Assembly (NCBI RefSeq): GCF_947503375.1
Contig: NZ_CANNDQ010000003.1
Span: forward strand, 186,001-250,000
Reading direction: 5' to 3'
DNA: 64,000 nt
Origin: an uncultured Psychroserpens sp.
Lineage (GTDB): Bacteria > Bacteroidota > Bacteroidia > Flavobacteriales > Flavobacteriaceae
Position numbers and translations under genes: made by a program. The notes below the pieces were generated by a model, which did not search any database, was not told where the DNA came from, and saw only the letters and a list, made by a program, of their open reading frames with translations. Shown here in pieces: positions 57,392 to 64,000 of this stretch (position 1 is its first letter; each line of letters opens with the position of its first letter).

Positions 57392-60300
57392 ATGCTAAAT
57401 AAAAGCATCAAATTTTTAATAGAAAATAAACTCGTAGCAGTTCTGTTACTCGTCCTTTTTGTAGGATGGGGAACTGTAAACGCACCTTTTAATTGGGATA
57501 CAGGATTTTTGCCAAGCAACCCTGTAGCGGTTGACGCCATTCCAGATATTGGAGAAAACCAACAAATTGTATTCACAAAGTGGGATGGTCGTTCGCCACA
57601 AGATATAGAAGACCAAATCACTTATCCATTAACGACTTCTTTACTCGGTATTCCAGGAGTAAAAACCATTCGTAGTTCTTCTATGTTTGGGTTTTCAAGT
57701 ATCTATATCATTTTTGAAGAAGATATAGAATTCTATTGGAGTCGCAGTCGTATTCTAGAAAAACTCAATTCATTACCAAGTGGATTATTACCAGAAGGTG
57801 TTAATCCTGCATTGGGACCAGATGCCACAGGTTTGGGACAAATATTTTGGTACACTCTTGAAGGTAGAGATGAAAATGGAAATGTTACTGGTGGTTGGGA
57901 TTTACACGAACTGCGTAGCATTCAAGATTACTATGTGAAATATGCTTTATCTACTGCAAGCGGTGTTTCTGAAGTCGCTTCCATTGGTGGTTATGTACAG
58001 GAGTATCAGGTGGATGTCAATCCAGAGCTGATGCGTCAATATAACATTAGTTTAAACCAGATTGTAAAAGCGGTTAAAAGTAGTAATCAAGATATTGGTG
58101 CGCAGACTATAGAAATTAATCAAGCTGAATATTTAGTACGTGGTTTGGGTTATGTGAAATCTGTTGAAGATATTGAAAATGCTGTAGTTACTTCAGAGGA
58201 TTTTACTTCAATTAAGATTAAAGACATTGGTAAAGTATCATTAGGTCCAGCAACACGAAGAGGTTTATTGGATAAAGAAGGTGCGGAAGTCGTTGGTGGT
58301 GTTGTAGTGGCACGATATGGTGCAAATCCAATGGAAGTCATTAATAATGTAAAGGCGCAAATTGAGGAGCTGAAAGGTGGATTACCTTCAAAGGTATTGG
58401 CAGATGGACGAACATCTCAATTAACAGTTGTTCCTTTCTATGATCGTACCGAGCTTATTGAAGAAACATTAGACACGCTTAATGAAGCGTTGACACTAGA
58501 AATATTAATTACCATTTTGGTTATTATTGTTATGGTTTTCAATTTAAGAGCTTCTATTTTAATTTCTGGATTGTTGCCTGTCGCCGTATTAATGGTATTT
58601 GTTACCATGAAACTGTTTAACGTAGATGCCAATATTGTAGCACTTTCTGGTATTGCTATTGCAATTGGAACTATGGTAGATGTAGGCGTCATTCTCGCAG
58701 AAAATATGATTCGCCATCTCGATGATGACAAATTACGATTACGAGAAGATGGTACAGAGTTAACTACGAATGAAGTAGTTTATAATGCGACTGCCGAAGT
58801 TTCTGGAGCGATTTTAACTGCGGTATTAACTACAATTATCAGCTTCGTTCCTGTATTTACAATGATTGGTGCAGAAGGAAAATTGTTTAGACCATTAGCA
58901 TTTACCAAAACGATGGCGTTATCAGCATCTTTGGTTATTGCCTTATTTCTAATCCCACCATTAGCAGCTTATTTATTCAGAAAAACATCATTTAAAAAGT
59001 CATTTAAATACATCATAAATGGTGCTTTAATAATTGCTGGAATAGCAATTATGGTTACTGGATATTGGTTAGGGATTATTTTAATTGCTTTTGGTATTAC
59101 TAGTTTACTTGGAGTCTTGGGTAAACTAAATAAGAAAAACAGCAATCTTGTAAATATTATTATTTCGTGTACTGCCATTATTTTTTTACTTGCCGAATAT
59201 TGGAGACCACTAGGCTTTGACAGAAGTATTTTAGTCAATCTTATTTTTGTAGCTATTATTTGCTTCGGAATTTTAGGAATATTTTCAATTTTTAGAAGTT
59301 ATTATGGACAGATTTTAAACTGGGCTTTAGCAAACAAACTTTTGTTTTTAATTATTCCAGCAACTGTGCTTGTTTCTGGAGGATGGATTATGAACAATAC
59401 AGGAAAAGAATTTATGCCATCTTTAAACGAAGGCTCTTTTCTATTAATGCCAACCTCATTACCACACTCAGGTGTTGCCGAAAATAAACGTGTGCTTCAG
59501 CAATTAGATATGGCTGTAGCCACCATTCCAGAAATTGAAACCGTAGTAGGAAAGTCTGGTAGAACAGAATCTGCATTAGATCCTGCGCCTTTATCTATGT
59601 ACGAAAACATGATTCAGTATAAGTCTGAATACATGCGTAACTCAAAAGGAAAAAGACAACGTTACAAAGTAAATGACGATGGTGCTTTTGAGTTGAAAGA
59701 TGGAACATTTATCGCCAATCCTAATAATTCCGAAAATGTTGTTTTTACAAAAGTTATACATGCTCAACTTATCGAAGATAATGATGGCGAATTCTATCGT
59801 AATTGGCGACCAGAAATTAATAGTCCTGATGATATTTGGAATGAAATAGTTAGAGTTACTAAATTACCAGGAGTTACTTCTGCACCAAAATTACAACCGA
59901 TAGAAACCAGATTGGTAATGCTTCAAACAGGAATGCGTGCACCAATGGGAATAAAAGTAAAAGGACAAGATTTAAAACAAATTGAAGCGTTTGGATTGCA
60001 GCTAGAAACCATTCTTAAACAAGCAGAAGGTGTAAAAGAGCAAGCTGTTTTTGCAGATAGAATTGTAGGGAAACCTTATCTACTTATTGATATTGATAGA
60101 GAAAAAATAGCACGTTATGGTGTATCTATAGAAGATGTACAAAGTGTGCTGAAAGTAGCAATTGGCGGTATGGCTATTACTCAAACTGTAGAAGGAAGAG
60201 AACGCTATGCTGTTAGAGTGCGATACCCTAGAGAGCTACGAGGTAATCCAGAAGATATAAAAGGCATCTATATTCCTGTTGAAAAAGGAAGTCCTATTCC

Positions 60301-61120
60301 ATTAAGTGAATTAGCGACGATTCGGTATGAGCAAGGTCCACAGGTAATTAAAAGTGAAGACACCTTTTTAGTTGGCTACGTGTTGTTTGATAAATTAGAT
60401 GGGTTTGCAGAAGTTGATGTTGTTGAAAATGCGCAAGCTTTATTTCAACAGAAAATAGATTCAGGAGAATTAACTGTTCCAAAGGGCATCAGCTATAAAT
60501 TTACAGGCACTTATGAAAATCAGTTACGAGCAGAAAAAACGCTTTCTGTTGTCGTTCCATTAGCACTTGCTATTATTTTCTTGATTCTATATTTCCAATT
60601 CAAATCTGTTACTACGTCACTCATGGTTTTTACAGGAATAACAGTTGCTTTTGCAGGGGGTTTTATAATGATATGGTTGTACGGTCAAGATTGGTTTTTC
60701 AATTTTAGTTTGTTTGGAGAGAATATGCGAGACCTTTTCAATATGAAAACTATTAATTTAAGTGTTGCGGTTTGGGTAGGTTTTATAGCATTATTTGGTA
60801 TTGCTACAGATGATGGTGTCGTTATGGCAACATACCTCACGCAAACTTTTGAGCGTGAAAAACCTTCTGATAAAAAGAGTATTAGAGCTTCCGCTTTACA
60901 AGCAGCCGAAAAACGTATTCGTCCGTGTTTAATGACTACTGTAACTACCATTTTGGCGCTGTTACCAGTATTGACATCCACAGGAAAAGGAAGTGATATT
61001 ATGATACCTATGGCAATTCCAATATTTGGCGGAATGGTTATAGATATTACCTCTTATTTTATTGTACCGGTATTATACAGCTGGAGAGAAGAGTTTAAAT
61101 TGAAAAGAGCAAACAAATGA
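57392..61120 (+). CDS. CusA/CzcA family heavy-metal efflux RND transporter
   Basis: IPDIGENQQIVFTKWDGRSPQDIEDQITYPLTTSLLGIPGVKTIRSSSMFGFS; GIAIAIGTMVDVGVILAEN; GFIALFGIATDDGVVMATYL. Confidence 0.94.
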   Translation: MLNKSIKFLIENKLVAVLLLVLFVGWGTVNAPFNWDTGFLPSNPVAVDAIPDIGENQQIVFTKWDGRSPQDIEDQITYPLTTSLLGIPGVKTIRSSSMFGFSSIYIIFEEDIEFYWSRSRILEKLNSLPSGLLPEGVNPALGPDATGLGQIFWYTLEGRDENGNVTGGWDLHELRSIQDYYVKYALSTASGVSEVASIGGYVQEYQVDVNPELMRQYNISLNQIVKAVKSSNQDIGAQTIEINQAEYLVRGLGYVKSVEDIENAVVTSEDFTSIKIKDIGKVSLGPATRRGLLDKEGAEVVGGVVVARYGANPMEVINNVKAQIEELKGGLPSKVLADGRTSQLTVVPFYDRTELIEETLDTLNEALTLEILITILVIIVMVFNLRASILISGLLPVAVLMVFVTMKLFNVDANIVALSGIAIAIGTMVDVGVILAENMIRHLDDDKLRLREDGTELTTNEVVYNATAEVSGAILTAVLTTIISFVPVFTMIGAEGKLFRPLAFTKTMALSASLVIALFLIPPLAAYLFRKTSFKKSFKYIINGALIIAGIAIMVTGYWLGIILIAFGITSLLGVLGKLNKKNSNLVNIIISCTAIIFLLAEYWRPLGFDRSILVNLIFVAIICFGILGIFSIFRSYYGQILNWALANKLLFLIIPATVLVSGGWIMNNTGKEFMPSLNEGSFLLMPTSLPHSGVAENKRVLQQLDMAVATIPEIETVVGKSGRTESALDPAPLSMYENMIQYKSEYMRNSKGKRQRYKVNDDGAFELKDGTFIANPNNSENVVFTKVIHAQLIEDNDGEFYRNWRPEINSPDDIWNEIVRVTKLPGVTSAPKLQPIETRLVMLQTGMRAPMGIKVKGQDLKQIEAFGLQLETILKQAEGVKEQAVFADRIVGKPYLLIDIDREKIARYGVSIEDVQSVLKVAIGGMAITQTVEGRERYAVRVRYPRELRGNPEDIKGIYIPVEKGSPIPLSELATIRYEQGPQVIKSEDTFLVGYVLFDKLDGFAEVDVVENAQALFQQKIDSGELTVPKGISYKFTGTYENQLRAEKTLSVVVPLALAIIFLILYFQFKSVTTSLMVFTGITVAFAGGFIMIWLYGQDWFFNFSLFGENMRDLFNMKTINLSVAVWVGFIALFGIATDDGVVMATYLTQTFEREKPSDKKSIRASALQAAEKRIRPCLMTTVTTILALLPVLTSTGKGSDIMIPMAIPIFGGMVIDITSYFIVPVLYSWREEFKLKRANK

Positions 61121-62337
61121 AAAGAATAATTTATACACTCATAGGTTTATTAACTTTTAGTGTTTCTAATGCACAAGAATTAGAAACGCTTATTAATGAA
61201 GCATTAAATAAAAATCCTGAAATTCAAAAGTTTGAATTACAGTATAGTATTGCTTCCGAAAAAGTGAATGAAGTAAATACATTGCCTAATACCGAATTTG
61301 GTGTGGGTTACTTTGTAAGCGAGCCAGAAACCCGAACAGGAGCGCAACGCTTCAAAGTATCAGCAAAACAAATGTTGCCTTGGTTTGGTAATATTACCAC
61401 AAGAGAAAACTATGTGAGTGCTTTGGCAGATGCTAAATACGAGGACATTGTTATTGCCAAAAGAAAACTGATGGCTTCTGTATCGCAATCCTATTATAAT
61501 CTCTACGCTAATAAAGCAAAACAAGACGTTTTAAACGAGAATATTAAACTACTTAAAACCTACGAAACGTTAGCATTAACATCGGTTGAAGTTGGCAAAG
61601 CTTCAGCTGTAGATGTTTTACGATTGCAAATGCGTCAAAATGAAATGCAACAGTTATTAGATGTTTTAAGTCAACAATTTTTAGCAGAACAAACTACTTT
61701 TAATAAGCTTTTAAATCGTGATAAGGATGTACAAGTTTCTGTTATTAATGAGTTAATAATTCCTTCAGAAGATTTTGAAATCAATTCTGGAAATTTATCT
61801 CTACATCCTGAATTACTAAAATTCGATAAACTCTATCAGTCGGTAGAGCAATCTGAATTATTGAATCAAAAAGAAAGTAGTCCAATGATTGGTTTCGGTT
61901 TAGATTATATCAATGTTGATAAACGTCCTAACATGGATTTTAGGGACAATGGAAAAGATATCATTATGCCAATGGTATCAGTATCAATTCCCATATTTAA
62001 TAATAAGTACAAATCCCAAACCAAACAAAATGAGTTGCAACAGCAAGGGATTTTAGTACAAAAACAAGAGCGCACAAATGCATTAGAAATACTATTAGAT
62101 AAAGCAGTAAACGATAAGATTTCAGCAAGAATAAGTTATGCAACCCAAACGAAGAACTTAAAGCAAGCTAAAGACGCTGAAGAGATTCTTATTAAAAATT
62201 ACGAAACAGGAACGATTGATTTTAATGACGTTTTGGACATACAAGAATTGCAACTGAAGTTTCAAATAAATCAAATTGAGTCTGTTAAAATCTACTATGT
62301 GCAAACTACAATTATTAATTATTTAACACAGCAATAA
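61117..62337 (+). CDS. TolC-family outer membrane efflux protein
   Basis: Signal peptide; LETLINEALNKNPEIQKFELQYSIASEKVNEVNTLPNTEFGVGYF; ATGA overlap with cusA-like gene. Confidence 0.9.
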   Translation: MKRIIYTLIGLLTFSVSNAQELETLINEALNKNPEIQKFELQYSIASEKVNEVNTLPNTEFGVGYFVSEPETRTGAQRFKVSAKQMLPWFGNITTRENYVSALADAKYEDIVIAKRKLMASVSQSYYNLYANKAKQDVLNENIKLLKTYETLALTSVEVGKASAVDVLRLQMRQNEMQQLLDVLSQQFLAEQTTFNKLLNRDKDVQVSVINELIIPSEDFEINSGNLSLHPELLKFDKLYQSVEQSELLNQKESSPMIGFGLDYINVDKRPNMDFRDNGKDIIMPMVSVSIPIFNNKYKSQTKQNELQQQGILVQKQERTNALEILLDKAVNDKISARISYATQTKNLKQAKDAEEILIKNYETGTIDFNDVLDIQELQLKFQINQIESVKIYYVQTTIINYLTQQ

Positions 62338-64000
62338 TGAAACATACATATCACATACATGGAATGACTTGCAACGGTTGTAGCAGTCACGTAGAAGAAA
62401 AACTTTCAAAAGTGGAAGGTGTTTCAAAGGCTTCAGTTGATTTAGAAAAAGCAGAAGCAACAATCGAAATGGAATCTCATATTCCCATAGAAAGGCTTCA
62501 AGAAGCTTTAGAGAAGGATAGCGGAAATTATAGTATTCATAAATTAGGAGAACACCACCATAACAAAGTAGAAAAGGAAAAACAGCCACCAAAAGCAGGA
62601 ACAGGTACTTTTTATTGTCCTATGCATTGCGAAGGCGATAAAAACTATGATAAACCAGGCGATTGTCCTGTCTGCGGAATGGATTTAGTTGAAGAACAAA
62701 ATTTGTCCACATCTTCATCAGAACAATGGACGTGCCCCATGCATCCAGAAATAATTAAAGATGAAGCAGGTTCTTGTCCTAAATGCGGAATGGATTTAGT
62801 ACCAATGGAAGCAGATAGTTCAGCAGAAGAGAAAACCTATAAAAAATTATTAAAGAAGTTTAAGATTGCTGTAGTGTTCACATTGCCAATATTCTTAATC
62901 GTAATGAGTGAAATGTTTTCCAACAATCCATTATACGATATAATGGAACAAAAATATTGGAATTGGATTCAGTTTGTCCTATCAATTCCAGTTGTGTTTT
63001 ATGCGACGTGGATGTTTTTTGAGCGTGCCTATAAAAGCATAAAAACATGGAATCTTAATATGTTTACACTCATAGGAATAGGTGCAGGCGTCGCTTGGTT
63101 ATTTAGTGTTTTTGGTATGTTTTTTCCAGATATTTTTCCAAGTCAGTTTAAAACAGAATCTGGAGCAGTACATGTCTATTTTGAAGCAGCAACCGTCATT
63201 CTAACATTGGTGCTTTTAGGTCAACTTTTAGAAGCTCGTGCGCATAGTAAAACCAATTCAGCAGTAAAAGAATTATTAAAGTTAGCACCCAATAAAGCTA
63301 TAAAAATAGTAGATGGCGAAGATGTTGAAGTAACCATCGATGCTATTGAATTAAATGATATTCTAAAAGTAAAACCAGGCGATAAGATTCCTGTGGATGG
63401 CTCGATAACAGAAGGAGATACAACCATTGACGAATCTATGATTACAGGAGAGCCAATTCCTGTTAATAAAACAGTAAATGATAAAGTAAGTAGCGGAACA
63501 ATAAACGGCAACCAATCTTTTTTAATGCAAGCTGAAAAAGTGGGGAGCGATACACTACTCTCTCAAATCATCCACATGGTTAATAATGCCAGTAGAAGTC
63601 GTGCGCCAATTCAAAATTTAGCCGATAAAGTATCAGGTTATTTTGTGCCTGTTGTGGTCATTATCTCATTACTAACTTTTGCGGTTTGGGCAATTTGGGG
63701 ACCAGAACCAGTTTATGTTTATGCCTTTGTGAATGCTATTGCTGTTTTGATAATAGCTTGTCCTTGTGCATTGGGATTGGCAACACCTATGTCTGTAATG
63801 GTTGGTGTTGGTAAAGGTGCTCAAAATGGTGTATTGATTAAAAATGCCGAAGCACTTGAAAAAATGGATAAGGTTACGTCGCTAATTATAGATAAGACAG
63901 GAACAATTACAGAAGGAAAACCAACCGTTGAAACAGTAGGTTCTTTTGATGCTGATTTTAGCGAAAATGACATTCTGAAATATATTGTTTCGTTGAACAA
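62337..64000 (+). CDS. Heavy-metal (Cu+-type) P1B ATPase, truncated at window end
   Basis: Read directly: HMA domain HIHGMTCNGCSSHVEEKL; two CPMH...CPxCGMDL domains; ACPCALGLATP; IDKTGTITEGKP; open to window edge. Confidence 0.93.
   Translation, partial: MKHTYHIHGMTCNGCSSHVEEKLSKVEGVSKASVDLEKAEATIEMESHIPIERLQEALEKDSGNYSIHKLGEHHHNKVEKEKQPPKAGTGTFYCPMHCEGDKNYDKPGDCPVCGMDLVEEQNLSTSSSEQWTCPMHPEIIKDEAGSCPKCGMDLVPMEADSSAEEKTYKKLLKKFKIAVVFTLPIFLIVMSEMFSNNPLYDIMEQKYWNWIQFVLSIPVVFYATWMFFERAYKSIKTWNLNMFTLIGIGAGVAWLFSVFGMFFPDIFPSQFKTESGAVHVYFEAATVILTLVLLGQLLEARAHSKTNSAVKELLKLAPNKAIKIVDGEDVEVTIDAIELNDILKVKPGDKIPVDGSITEGDTTIDESMITGEPIPVNKTVNDKVSSGTINGNQSFLMQAEKVGSDTLLSQIIHMVNNASRSRAPIQNLADKVSGYFVPVVVIISLLTFAVWAIWGPEPVYVYAFVNAIAVLIIACPCALGLATPMSVMVGVGKGAQNGVLIKNAEALEKMDKVTSLIIDKTGTITEGKPTVETVGSFDADFSENDILKYIVSLN

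Noticed and set aside
58438-59238. Minus-strand ORFs of 97 and 89 aa inside cusA-like gene
   Set aside because: Shadow ORFs antisense to conserved RND transporter sequence.
62323-62592. 89-aa minus-strand ORF
   Set aside because: Antisense to the HMA domain of the P-type ATPase read directly from sequence.

Overview
This is a 64 kb AT-rich chromosomal window. T9SS C-terminal sorting domains, TAnnTTTG-type promoters and the gene content point to Bacteroidota, probably Flavobacteriaceae. Most of it is core or housekeeping: PhoB/PhoR-like two-component pair, trmB, mrp/NifU-like, ferredoxin/FNR, acyl-CoA dehydrogenase, trmN6-rimM-rpsP, an exonuclease-fused dnaE, trxA, clpP-like, ruvC, hemW, M20/M28 peptidases. 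More unusual parts are: (i) a tight three-gene accessory operon (52329-56780) encoding a helical protein of unknown function, a protein with a possible PD-(D/E)XK-like N-terminus, and a DUF4238 protein. It lies directly downstream of a half-tRNA-Leu/full-tRNA-Leu tandem and a 10-bp tandem repeat, and I regard it as the best candidate for an undescribed (possibly defence) system. (ii) a 59-aa putative secreted peptide gene, separated by a perfect 42-bp palindrome from a TPR histidine kinase/LuxR-type regulator pair. (iii) two BlaI-M56 (BlaR-like) modules, one with a perfect 38-bp palindromic operator. (iv) an ArsR gene flanked by two SRPBCC genes with twin operator-like repeats. (v) a CusA/TolC/CopA metal efflux cluster running off the right edge. 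All family calls come from reading motifs by eye; no database search was run.
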